64,000 nucleotides of DNA from G036327475 sp036327475 (GTDB lineage Bacteria; Pseudomonadota; Gammaproteobacteria; Enterobacterales; Enterobacteriaceae). Where the stretch lies: assembly GCF_036327475.1 (NCBI RefSeq), contig NZ_CP132913.1, positions 1,550,001-1,614,000 of the forward strand, written 5' to 3'. This document shows positions 1-8,741 of the stretch, in pieces. Every line of letters starts with the position of its first letter. The stretch's first letter is position 1. The notes under the pieces were generated by a model that was given only the letters and a program-made list of their open reading frames with translations, was not told the DNA's origin and did no database searches. The translations under genes were made by a program, and so were the position numbers.

Positions 1-1
1 C

Positions 2-121
2 AATCTCGCCATGCTTTCGGCCCTGTCGCCAAACGCGGATGAGAATCATGACTTATTCCCTGGCTCTATCTCCTCCTATATGATGGGGCGTGTGGTCAAT
101 ATAGCAGATGAGGATAGATAA
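2..121 (+). pseudogene. nrdF: C-terminal end of NrdF (ribonucleotide reductase class Ib beta subunit), cut by window edge
   Basis: The first 39 codons match the C-terminal tail of enterobacterial NrdF: the run LSPNADENHD is followed by a degraded form of the usual FFSGSGSSYV segment and ends EDR-stop instead of the usual EDEDW tail. In E. coli nrdF lies directly upstream of proV, as here. NrdF carries the metal/tyrosyl radical cofactor used for deoxyribonucleotide synthesis. Substitutions in the normally conserved tail and the shortened end suggest decay, but only the last part is visible, so the state of the rest is unknown. Confidence 0.6.
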
Positions 122-726
122 GCCGAAATTGCGGCACCGGCTAGATTCCCCAGCAGGCAATCGTGTTTTCCTGCAGACAAGTTGGTAAACAGTGAGATTG
201 ATACCTGACAATTTCACTTCTTAGGCATAAGCCGTGCTCCTACATTTCTTATTTCTCTTCTTCGCCACATCTGTAATGCCGTATTTCTTTCGCTCAAAAC
301 CATAATACTTGACTGATTTCTGACCCGATATTAAACGTAATGCGCGAATATTCCATTATGGCGATTGACTGGGTAAAACGCTCCATCTTGTAGCCAGGCA
401 CTATTATGCTTGCGCAAAAGAACCGTGGTAAGTACATTATTGCACACTTCCTCACTGATAGAACCGATACGGAGCGAGACCGAAACGGATACATATCCGC
501 AAGCGGTCTCTCCACACCGCATTTTGCTGCTGATATCGAAGATAATATTTGCCGCAAGCCCTTATCTGCCGTAGTGGATCAGGCTGGAATAGGCTATTCG
601 TGTCATGAACTATCTTTAAGACGGCTGGAGGTTGTCTCAGAATCTCTACATGTTAGTATGTAGAGCGTTTTAATTTGGTTATGATTATTTTATATAGTAG
701 ATACTATACGGGAAAACTATAATTTC
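122..726. other. Gene-less stretch between nrdF end and proV
   Basis: About 600 bases with no recognisable gene. An 85-codon frame on the plus strand (406-663) and overlapping minus-strand frames show no familiar motif. The last 100 bases before proV are AT-rich (ATTATTTTATATAG near 690), as expected of an old proU promoter region, but I cannot define promoter boxes with confidence. Confidence 0.5.
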
Positions 727-1552
727 ATGGCAGTAAAACTTGAAATAAAAGCCTTTATAAAATATTTATTTTGTGAACACTATGAACAGGGCATTCAAAT
801 TGATTAACGCAGAGCAAGACAAAGATACCATATTTTTAAAACCTGTCTGACGGTTAACGTAAAATGCTAGTCTTTATGGGATTATCCGGCTCAATGCTGA
901 TTGACGGCGAAAACATCGCGAATATCACAGATGTCGCCCTGCGCGAGTGCGACGTAAAAAGCGCTGGAAGCCCTGTCGCAGGTGGGGCTGGAACAGTATG
1001 CACACTCCTAGCCAGATAAGCTGTCTGGCGACATGCGCCATCGTATCGGCTTGGCGTGCACTAGCCATCAATCCCGATAGATCCGCTTATTCGTACCCAA
1101 ATGCAGGACGAACTTATTAAGTCACAGCCCCGCTATCAGCGCGCCATCATCTTTATCTCTCGTGAACGTGACAAAGCGATGCGCATCAGCGATCGCATCG
1201 CTATCATGCAAGGGTGCGAGGTGGTGCAGGTGAGCACGCCGGATGAGATCTTCAATAGTGGCGTGGATATATCGCAGGTATTTAGCGCCAAAGATAAAGA
1301 TATCGCCCGTCGCCGGCCGGTAACCCTGATCTGTCAACCCGGGCGATTGGCCCGCGCTCCGCGCTGAGGCTGCTGCAAGATGAGGATCGTGATTTCGACT
1401 ATGTGCTGAACACGGTCTCCATTGATTCGCTGAAGGCCGCCCTTTCCGCCAACGGTACTCTGAAAGACGCGTTGCTGTCATCGCCGGCCACCATCCCCGC
1501 AAAGGGATGCTACTGCAGACGCTGGATAATAAAAATGGGATGAATAATGAGT
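727..1552 (+). pseudogene. proV: Broken ProV, ATPase of the proline/glycine betaine ABC transporter
   Basis: Starts MAVKLEIK like E. coli ProV (MAIKLEIK). Further similarity appears in several frames: GLSGS just before a deletion of the Walker A lysine region, LIDGENIANI, DPLIRT, MQDELIKSQ, DRIAIMQ, GVDISQVFSAKD, and the C-terminal regulatory part (VSIDSLKAAL). About 826 bp remain of the usual 1.2 kb. Stops, frameshifts and internal deletions remove the P-loop and signature motif, so no functional ATPase can be made. ProVWX imports osmoprotectants in E. coli; all three genes are broken here in the original order. Confidence 0.88.
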
Positions 1553-1945
1553 AACACCACAATCGATCCATGTGCGCCCGCGCATTTTCAATGTGCTTGC
1601 CTACTTTAAATCAAACGCTTATCCCCTCGAACGCTTATCCCCTCGTTCGCCGGGTCACCGAAGGCATGGATGGGTAGTATTACATTTTCGTTCGCTGTTC
1701 CAGAGCATCCGCGTCCCGGTGGACTTCACCCTAAACGGCTTTCAACATCTACTGCTTAGCCTACCGGCCCCGTGGTGATAATTATTTTCGCGCTGATAGC
1801 CTGGTAAATGTCGATGCTCGGCATGGGCGTGGCCACCATCGGCGGCGTTGGTATTGTGATCCTGGCGATTATCCTCGATCGTCTCCCCGAGGAGCGGGCA
1901 ACGGCAGCGTATTGCGCCGAGACAAGCCATAAACAGCATAAACAG
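1553..1945 (+). pseudogene. proW: Broken ProW, permease of the proline/glycine betaine transporter
   Basis: Fragments of ProW are readable in more than one frame: an N-terminal part resembling VPVDYILNGFQ, and a C-terminal part GMGVATIGGVGIVILAIILD that closely matches the last transmembrane segment and tail. The middle, which holds the permease core, is deleted, leaving about 0.4 kb of roughly 1.06 kb. A perfect 16-bp tandem duplication lies at 1614-1645. It follows proV directly as in E. coli. Confidence 0.85.
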
Positions 1946-2316
1946 AACAGGAATTCCCCATCATTATACAGTTATCTGTGCGCTCGCGCTCACCGTCGTA
2001 TTTACCCAGTGTGTCTGCGCTACCGCGCTGCCAGGTAAAGGCGTAGTGGTAAAGAGCAGTGAAAAGCGCTGCCGGAAGAATCATTTCAAACCGAGCTGGT
2101 TAATCAGGCGCTGCAGAAACTTGGCTACGACGCTCAAGCCCACTAATGAAGTGGATTACAACGTTACCACCCAGCCATCGCTAACGGCAATGCGACCTAT
2201 CTGGCGGTGAACCAGAAACCTCGGATAGATAGAGATGTACGACCACGCTAGCAAAGATGGCAAACCCTACCGTCAGGGTACCTACTGCCTCTCAGCGATA
2301 AATTTGAACGCTGCAG
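1946..2316 (+). pseudogene. proX: Broken ProX, periplasmic glycine betaine binding protein
   Basis: Reads as a signal peptide-like start followed by ALPGKG, an ETLVNQALQKLGY-like segment and EVDYNV, all characteristic of the mature N-terminus of ProX. Frameshifts interrupt it and only the N-terminal third is left before similarity to the next gene begins. Third member of the eroded proU operon. Confidence 0.8.
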
Positions 2317-3135
2317 TATGATCGTGATGATGGTGATTACCTCGACGCCATCCCTGCTGATGATGCTATTGGGCACCGCTTCTCTGACCGGCTTTTCCAT
2401 GATGGCGCAGTCATGGTACCCTTCATGGCGGTCTGCTGCTCAGCATCCTGCTGGCGCGCTGGTGGATCTCGGCGGCTGGCAAACCGTATACTGGCTGGCG
2501 AGCGCGTTGATGGTGGTCATGGCAGTAATATACTGTGGTTTGCCCTGCCGCGGTATAAACAGTGCTCAATTACCGCCAACTACTCAGTTCAACAGCATTT
2601 ATCGGTAATCGCCGATATTACGCAACCGTGCTCTGCCGGGCTACCTCAGCTTTGCTTGTTTTAGTAAACTTTGGACCTTCATGGCGTTTTGCTGACCGCG
2701 CCACCTTTATTTTAGCGAGTAGCGAGTCGAAAATCGGCCTGTTTGACCTGGTTGGCGCTGCGGGCGCATTAGCTGTCACTCGCGCCGGCGCGCTGGTAGA
2801 CCGAGATAAAGTCAAAATGGCCATGCGGGGGGCTATTGCTGCCGTTCTTCTGGGTAGTGGCTATATCTCATTGGCTGTTGCTAGTGCTCGGGTATCATTG
2901 CCCTCGATTTGGTGGTGTATGGGCTGAACATCTCTAACCAAAGAGACGAACTAAAGAGTGATTTACCGCGTATGCCGGAGGCGCGTAACTGCTTAATCTC
3001 CGATTACATGAACAGCTATTTCGCCGGAGGCGCCTCCGAGTCGCGGGTATCCACCATGGCTTACCAAAGCGCCGGCTGGAACGGCGTCAGCCTCGCCGTC
3101 GGTCCATTTTGCCAGACCAATTTGTTATTGTGAAT
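2317..3135 (+). pseudogene. ygaY: Broken major facilitator superfamily transporter, YgaY position
   Basis: Hydrophobic MFS-like segments are spread over at least three frames: an LGTASLTGFSMMAQ-like stretch, SAALMVVMAVI, KIGLFDLVGAAGALA, GALVDRDKVKMA, and SAGWNGVSLAVGP near the end. The KIGLF...GALVDR pattern is the second half of a 12-helix drug/proton antiporter. E. coli has the MFS gene ygaY (itself a pseudogene in K-12) at exactly this place between proX and ygaZ. Frameshifts and stops prevent translation of a full transporter. Confidence 0.75.
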
Positions 3136-3278
3136 GCGCGACAGCTGTCACGAAGAGTCCAGCCTTCCTCGCATCCGATTCACGCGTGCGCCGCTGGTAT
3201 TGATAAGATTCGCCGCCACGGCGCGTGGCGGCGTGCTCCTGGCTCCTGTAAGCCATCAAGGAAAGAAAGCGATTCATC

Positions 3279-3945
3279 ATGGAGTATAACATTTCCGGTC
3301 TGCCGGCCACTACCGCACTCGCGACATTCCATCAGGACATGAAAGATAGCCTGCCGATTGTCATCAGGTATATGCCGATGGTGTTCGCCTTTGGGCTGAA
3401 TACCGAAAAATTCGGCTTAACGCCGCTGAAAGTGGTATTGAAAGTGCTGTTCATCTTCTGCATCATTTACGTTGGCGCCAGCCAGTTTGTAATTACTATC
3501 CTGTTCAGCGCCGGCGTTTTACTGTGGATAGCAGTGCTGACGGTCATGGCGATGGACGTGCGTCTTTATTGAACCAGCACTGCGAACGCATTCCTTGCGC
3601 GTTGGCGCCCTGTAAAACCACCTTCTGGGCTTTCGGCCTGACCGATGAAGTCTTCGCCGCCGCCATCAGCCGCTTCAGTCGGGATAACTGCAACTGGAAG
3701 ACTGGATACTAGGCGTCGCGCTATGTGCTTGGTTATCGTGGGTGGCCGGCACGCTGTCTGGCGTCTGTTCCGGCATGGTCTGCTCGATGATTGGCCCGCT
3801 GTCTCGGCGATACTAGGCTTTATGCTACCGGCGCTGGTCAGCGCCTTGGTGGGCCTCTGGTTGGTATCGATCCCCATGACATTCTGGGTTCGGCGACAGC
3901 TGTCTGGCAGCGTTGCTGTCGTTGTTACAGGAGGAGAGCGGTGAC
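3279..3945 (+). pseudogene. ygaZ: Broken YgaZ, branched-chain amino acid exporter large subunit (AzlC family)
   Basis: The start ME is followed by KDSLPIVIRYMPMVFAFGLN, IIYVGASQFVIT, LWIAVLTVMAMDVR, then in another frame FWAFGLTDEVFAAA and LGFMLPAL. All are hallmark YgaZ/AzlC segments. The reading frame is lost after MAMDVR. YgaZH exports L-valine in E. coli. The partner ygaH follows directly and is also broken. Confidence 0.88.
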
Positions 3946-4300
3946 CAGTACCGTGTTGATCATTGGCTGCACGGTCTGGACGGCGATACGGCGATTTTCT
4001 GTTTCGCTGGTTACCGCTTTGCCTGGCGGGCAGCGCCGGCGGCCAGCCGTTATGCAACGGCCGCCCTAGATCGGATACTGGACAGTATCGGCATTACCGC
4101 CATTGTGCATTGCTGGTGGTCTCCACCTTACCTGACATCCCCCATCCTCCAGGAGTCGCAGCAGCGTAGCCGACCTGCGTTGGCGGGCGTTAACGGCGTT
4201 GTTTCGCCGCACTCGTAGTACCGTCGTAGTACCGTTATGGCGACACTCTTCTCAGCACGCTGACGTATGGAGTGGTGTACAAGTACCCGCCGACATTTTG
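3942..4300 (+). pseudogene. ygaH: Broken YgaH, branched-chain amino acid exporter small subunit
   Basis: GTG at 3942 overlaps the ygaZ end. Frames give FAGYRFAWR, LDRILDSIGITAIVHCWW and PYLTSPI, resembling the YgaH segments FRYLPLRL and LLDTIGIASICALLVVS. The frame is interrupted, and an 11-bp exact tandem duplication (4214-4235) sits near the end. Confidence 0.72.
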
Positions 4301-4407
4301 ATCGTAGCAGTTAAGAAGCAGGTGAATTGACATTACCTCAACACTTATATAGACGTCAAAACTTTTAGTTATTATATAACCTGAAACTAATGAGGTACAG
4401 GTTACCG

Positions 4408-4830
4408 ATGGAAAGTTCGTTTACCTTCAAATGTTAACGCTGCGCGCGCAGCAAAAACGATTTTCCTTTCCAGGAAATGTTATTAACCCGTTTGTGCATG
4501 TGCATGTTTATGGCGTTGGTAACCCTGGAATCCTGGGTCAGCTGCAATATATCAGCCGTCAGAATTGAGTTCCCTCGTACCAACGCCACCTGCATACCGA
4601 CGCGGCTAGATTGAACGTAAAGAGAGCGAAAATGACCGCCGTTGTTTGCAGTTGCATACAACGAACGTCAGGGCAGATGTTTCTCGATAATCTCTTGTCG
4701 CCGTAGACACTGCTCACTTTCCCTGTGATCGATGTTGAATGAAGCGGAAAAGCAGCAAATTGGAAAGCCTGACCCGCAAGCTATTAAACAAGCTGGACAT
4801 GCATATCTCAGAGAGGATATGCTGGAGTGG
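4408..4830 (+). pseudogene. mprA: Broken MprA/EmrR, MarR-family repressor of the EmrAB efflux pump
   Basis: Begins MESSFTF like MprA (MDSSFTP). Scattered segments follow: FPFQEMLLTRLCM, MALVTLES, RTNATCI and, near the end, LTRKLLNKLDM, which matches the C-terminal dimerisation helix of MprA. The winged-helix core is shortened and out of frame. In E. coli mprA follows ygaZH and precedes emrAB. Here emrAB is absent and yfiF follows instead, so this is a synteny breakpoint. Confidence 0.78.
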
Positions 4831-4831
4831 G

Positions 4832-4861
4832 TTTTGTCGCTTGCCACAGCAAGCGACAAAA
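4832..4861. repeat. Perfect inverted repeat, 13-bp arms with a 4-base loop
   Basis: The arm TTTTGTCGCTTGC (4832-4844) is matched exactly by GCAAGCGACAAAA (4849-4861) around the loop CACA. It lies about 35 bases downstream of the yfiF stop codon, beyond the mprA remnant. Neither strand has a T tract after the stem, only A residues, so it is not a textbook Rho-independent terminator. It may still protect or end the yfiF transcript. Confidence 0.6.
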
Positions 4862-4894
4862 GGATCCTCCGCGACGTTTTGCGTCCCGCCACCG

Positions 4895-6028
4895 TCAACC
4901 GCGGTTTTGCCGCCACCACTCCGCCAATAAAATGCCGGCGCTAACGGACACATTCAAATTGGGTACACGACCAGTGCCGTTGATGACCACCGCGATATCC
5001 GCCTGCGACAGTATAGCTTGTGAGAGCGCACCGCCCTCTTCCGCTAATACCAGCACCGACCGGGCGGGCATCTTCACTTTGGAAAGTGGCGTGCCGCCAC
5101 TACCGGCCAACGTCACCACGGTGTAACCTGCGCACTGAAAACGCTGCATGTCCTGCAACATATCGTCGCATTGAATGGCTTTGACGTACTCTGCCCCGCC
5201 TTCTGCGGTGCGCACCGCGGCGCCGGACTCCAATAGGGCGCTATCGCTCATCATCACGCCATTTACGCCGAAGTGCGCGCAACTGCGCAAGATTGCGCCG
5301 AGATTGTGAGGGTTATTAATCTGTTCAAGCGCCATAACACAAGCGTGTTGTTTTGCAGCGACGCTAGTCAAGTAACCGTCAGCGTCAAGACCGGCACGTT
5401 TTTTAATCAGAAAACAGACACCGCCGTGATGATCTGTGCCAGAGGCTTTGGCCAACTCATTATCCTCCACCACATGATAAGCCTTGCGGTTTGCCGCCAT
5501 CCAGCGCAGTGTATCACGAAACCGCAGCGTCACCGATTGCTCGAACCAGGCTCGAACGATGGCATCTGGTCGATTGCGAAACAGCGCCTGACAGGCATTT
5601 TCCCCGTAAACGCGGGTTTCTTCGGCGCGCTGGCGGCGCAGCTGTTCGGGATCAATCTGACTTTTGCCGCTGATGCCTCCATGATTGTGTACGGCAACGT
5701 CATTCCCTGCGTAAAAGGTTTTCCACGGCGAGTCCGAGGTTTCGCCGCACGGCCGGCGGCCGGCACTGTCGTCGCAGGGCGGAGCATCCTGCCGGGCGCA
5801 ACGCAGTGCGTCACCTGAAGAGGAGGTGCGTTCGGCACGTGCACCGCCACTGGCGCGGTCGCCGGGCACTCTCCACGGATTACGATCCTCATCACGCTGA
5901 CCGCTCTTGCAATTGGTGGTGGAGCTGCGCGTGACAGTGCGGCGCGTTGACGCCTGGCATTCCTCTTTTCGCACATACATCACGCGGACTTTGCCATTCT
6001 TACCCTTTAACGTATCGCTATCGCTCAT
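4895..6028 (-). CDS. yfiF: YfiF, SPOUT-family RNA 2'-O-methyltransferase (predicted tRNA/rRNA)
   Basis: 377 codons, open throughout. The N-terminal ~120 residues are basic and low-complexity. HGGISGKSQIDPEQLRRQR marks the start of the conserved part, followed by an RNA-binding substrate domain (RVYGENACQALF) and the SpoU catalytic domain with motif 1 (NNPHNLGAILRSCAHFGV) and motif 3 (GRVPNLNVSVSAGILLAEWW). Motif 2 reads VLVLAEEGGAL where E. coli has VLVLGQEYEGL, so a conserved glycine is replaced and one residue is lost. It is divergent from trxC as in E. coli. The start ATG at 6028 gives MSDSDTLKGKNGK, aligning with the known N-terminus. The exact RNA target of YfiF is not established. Confidence 0.9.
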   Translation of the reverse strand: MSDSDTLKGKNGKVRVMYVRKEECQASTRRTVTRSSTTNCKSGQRDEDRNPWRVPGDRASGGARAERTSSSGDALRCARQDAPPCDDSAGRRPCGETSDSPWKTFYAGNDVAVHNHGGISGKSQIDPEQLRRQRAEETRVYGENACQALFRNRPDAIVRAWFEQSVTLRFRDTLRWMAANRKAYHVVEDNELAKASGTDHHGGVCFLIKKRAGLDADGYLTSVAAKQHACVMALEQINNPHNLGAILRSCAHFGVNGVMMSDSALLESGAAVRTAEGGAEYVKAIQCDDMLQDMQRFQCAGYTVVTLAGSGGTPLSKVKMPARSVLVLAEEGGALSQAILSQADIAVVINGTGRVPNLNVSVSAGILLAEWWRQNRG

Positions 6029-6261
6029 ATTGTCCTTCCCTCTCTGATGGGCGCGAAGATTACCCGATCTCCGCCTATATGGCTACCGGGTTAATGTCAA
6101 AGCCGGCAACTATCGAAACTATTGAACAAATCATTTTGTCACCCGTTATTTCTTTTGCCACACTTCAAAGACTGTTCCACTACTAACTGACCCACTAAAG
6201 TGCGAATACTGTCCAGTCGCAAATTCCCGGTGTGGCGGTTACGCTCATTAGAGACAACATT

Positions 6262-6687
6262 ATGAACACAGTTTGTGCATCCTGCCTGGCCACCAACCGC
6301 CTGCCGGACAACAGGATCAATGATGCCGCTAAATGCGGCCGCTGTGCTGAATTGCTGCTGGACGGTTCAGTTATTCACGCCACCGGCGCTACGCTTGACA
6401 AGCTGCTGCAAGACGATCTGCCTATCGTCATCGATTTCTGGGCCCCGTGGTGCAGCCCCTGCGTAGGTTTCGCGCCGGTGTTTAATGCCGTCGCCGGCGA
6501 ACGTCGCGATAAAGTGCGCTTCATCAAGATCAATATCGAAGCCGAACCGGCGCTCAGCAGCCGTTTTGGTATTCGCAGTATTCCAACCATTATGTTATTC
6601 AAGCAAGGGCAGAAAGTAGACTCGCTTCATGGTGCAATACCGAAAGCGCCATTCAAGGAGTGGCTGGATGAAGGCCTCTCCCTCTAG
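6262..6687 (+). CDS. trxC: Thioredoxin 2 (zinc-binding thioredoxin)
   Basis: 141 residues, about the E. coli length of 139. The N-terminal zinc ribbon keeps both CxxC pairs (Cys5/Cys8 and Cys25/Cys28), and the thioredoxin fold follows with IDFWAPW and the cis-proline motif SIPTIM. The active site is Cys64-Ser-Pro-Cys67, whereas thioredoxins normally have Cys-Gly-Pro-Cys. A cytosolic disulfide reductase under OxyR control in E. coli. The ATG at 6262 was chosen over the upstream in-frame codon at 6232 because MNTVC aligns with the known N-terminus. Confidence 0.93.
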   Translation: MNTVCASCLATNRLPDNRINDAAKCGRCAELLLDGSVIHATGATLDKLLQDDLPIVIDFWAPWCSPCVGFAPVFNAVAGERRDKVRFIKINIEAEPALSSRFGIRSIPTIMLFKQGQKVDSLHGAIPKAPFKEWLDEGLSL

Positions 6688-6934
6688 GACACAACCTCCT
6701 AAACACACGCCGGCCCGTCATAAAGTGGGTCAGCGCAGTCAGACGACCTTCTCCAGGGGCGGTCCCGATACGGTAAGTAAAGCCCCTAAACTTATGCCGT
6801 AAGAAAACCGCCTTGATCGAATGGGCTGATGCACCCAGAAAGCCCAGACCGTGAGGCAAAAGCATTACCCTTCCTTAAGCGCTTTGGTAAATTCATCCTC
6901 TTTTTCCACCACTGGCCACGCCATGACCTTAAAC

Positions 6935-7449
6935 GCTGCACGCCCATTTGCGCTTACAACACTCCACGCGCCCTTTTCGTGCCCACTGGCTAGGTCTTCC
7001 AGGTGCTGCGCTGCGATCTCTTCTGCTGCGTCGGCGCTGTTTGTGCAACACTATCATGCCCAAGCAGACCAACAGCTGATTCTGTCTGTGGGTATTCGAC
7101 CCTGAACCCATCAAGGTCAGCAACACCGGGCGGGGTTAATCACCGATATTCTGCCGACGATACAAAATTCGTCTTGTCGCGTACCGAACCGGATCCGGCC
7201 ATGCTGTGGGCGGTAGCCGATCCGCTCCATCAACCGTATCTCAACCGTATCTCGTGTTTCCCGCCGGCCCTACGTCGTGGGAAGCACGCGTGGTCAATCA
7301 TGCGTTACCCAACGCCCGGCCGCCACGGCGAGGGCCACCATTGTGCCACGGAAGTGGACGCCGCCTCGCTTACCCTGGTGGGAGACAGGGCCGCCGCTGA
7401 CGCGCTGATGGCGCATTTATCCTCTTTCACAGCCGCATCTGGCGGGTAA
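6935..7449 (+). pseudogene. yfiP: Broken YfiP/TapT, DTW-domain tRNA-uridine aminocarboxypropyltransferase
   Basis: Similarity switches frames: LCNTIMPKQ and PEPIKVSNTG (the CLCSTI and EPMKPSNTG region), then LSRTEPDP (matching WSRTEPSQ) and, near the end, CATEVDAASLTLVGD (matching CTAEVAIALLDMAGD). The DTW motif is not in a continuous frame. An 11-bp exact tandem duplication (7231-7252) contributes to the disruption. E. coli TapT makes the acp3U47 modification in tRNAs. It sits between trxC and patZ as in E. coli. Confidence 0.82.
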
Positions 7450-7459
7450 ACCCCATGCG

Positions 7460-8600
7460 CCGCGCCTAGCGCCCCTAACAGCCATCTCCGCTGGCGATGG
7501 CGTTTATCGGTCTTAGTCTACCCAGCACGCGCCACTGTCCCACCCAGACAACGTGTCCGCGTCGATGCTTCATCGCTTCGCCGCACGGCTCCCTAGGGCT
7601 ACCGTCAGCAGGAATGAATAAAACGCCTGCACTTATCCCGTTAACCAGCAAGGGATGCATAGATGAGTTTACGGCGACGGGACGGTACAGGTCTGTGCTG
7701 CCGATGACGCTGAATATCAGGCGGTCTGCGGCGTGCTCAGCTATCCTTTGATGGCATTGCTGCCGCTGACGTCGGCTCTGGCGGTAGTGTGTACCCACGC
7801 CAGGCTAAACAGCGCTGCTGACTGCGCTCGGCGAACGAGGCTGTAAAGCGGCCATCGTGCTTATAGAGCAGGACTCCGTCCTCGGCTCGCTGATTTTGTT
7901 AGGCGATAGCGAAGAGGTAGGTAGTGCTGACGCAGCTTAATATGGCCTGGCTATCATCTGCTGCAGGGATTAAAGACGGGCGCTCTGCGCAATAACCGCC
8001 CGCAGTATCCGCTGGAACCGCTACGCTCAGTCAACTGCTGGTGCAGGTGTCTGATTTAGTAGCTGATTGTTAGTAGCTGATTGCCAGAAAATTATCTGCT
8101 GCTGGCCTACGGCAGCGGATATGACGGCGCTAGATGCCAGTTTGCATTTAAGCGAATACCATGGCTACGCCGACGCGCGGCTGTCTATTCGGCCTTATCC
8201 CGGCCGATTTTGTCAGAAGATGAACCGCCACTGAAAGCTTTCAGTGGCTAACTGACCCGTAAAGATCTTTTATTACCGCTACTTCTGAAGATTTGGGCTA
8301 TATGACACAAATTGACTACGATCGGGGAAAGGCGTTTGTAGTAGTCACGCAGCAACAAGAAGGTGAAGTCATCATCGGCGTCACCCGCGCTATTTTCCGA
8401 TAGTAATGATGCGGAATTCGCGGTGCTGATGCGTGCCGATTTGAAAGCTGGGACTCGGGGCGCATGCTGCTGGAACATACCCAACAGCATGATAACGCTG
8501 GCGCGCAAATTAGGCTTCACGGTAGATATTTTAATTACAGGATGGCATCGGTTGCGCTGTCGTTAGCACTGGAACTTCTACAGAGAGCATTGCATCGATA
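7460..8600 (+). pseudogene. patZ: Broken PatZ (Pka), protein lysine acetyltransferase
   Basis: About 1.1 kb remains of an expected 2.65 kb. The N-terminal CoA-ligase-like part is reduced to scraps (AVCGVLSYPLMALLPLT-like). The C-terminal GNAT domain is better preserved: MTQIDYDR, EGEVIIGVTRAI, AEFAVLMRADLK and ALARKLGFTVDI, in three frames. A 14-bp exact tandem duplication (8056-8083) and a 22-bp palindrome (8227-8248) lie inside. PatZ is the main protein acetyltransferase of E. coli; its loss would remove enzymatic acetylation of targets such as Acs. Confidence 0.85.
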
Positions 8601-8741
8601 GCGGCAAGGATTCGCCGGGCAAATTGAAACACCACAAGCAACGGAAGTAGTGGTATTATAACCTTATAACCAATGCAACGCAACTACCTGTTTGCACAGG
8701 GTCATTCCAACTTTCTATGACAAGAGAAGAAGCGCGCTGTG

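Noticed and set aside
3566..4057. 163-codon minus-strand open frame
   Set aside because: Antisense to the ygaZ and ygaH remnants, with no recognisable motif. Long antisense frames are expected at this base composition.
5273..5976. Open frames of 181 (plus) and 148 (minus) codons overlapping yfiF
   Set aside because: Shadows of the intact yfiF reading frame; no independent similarity.
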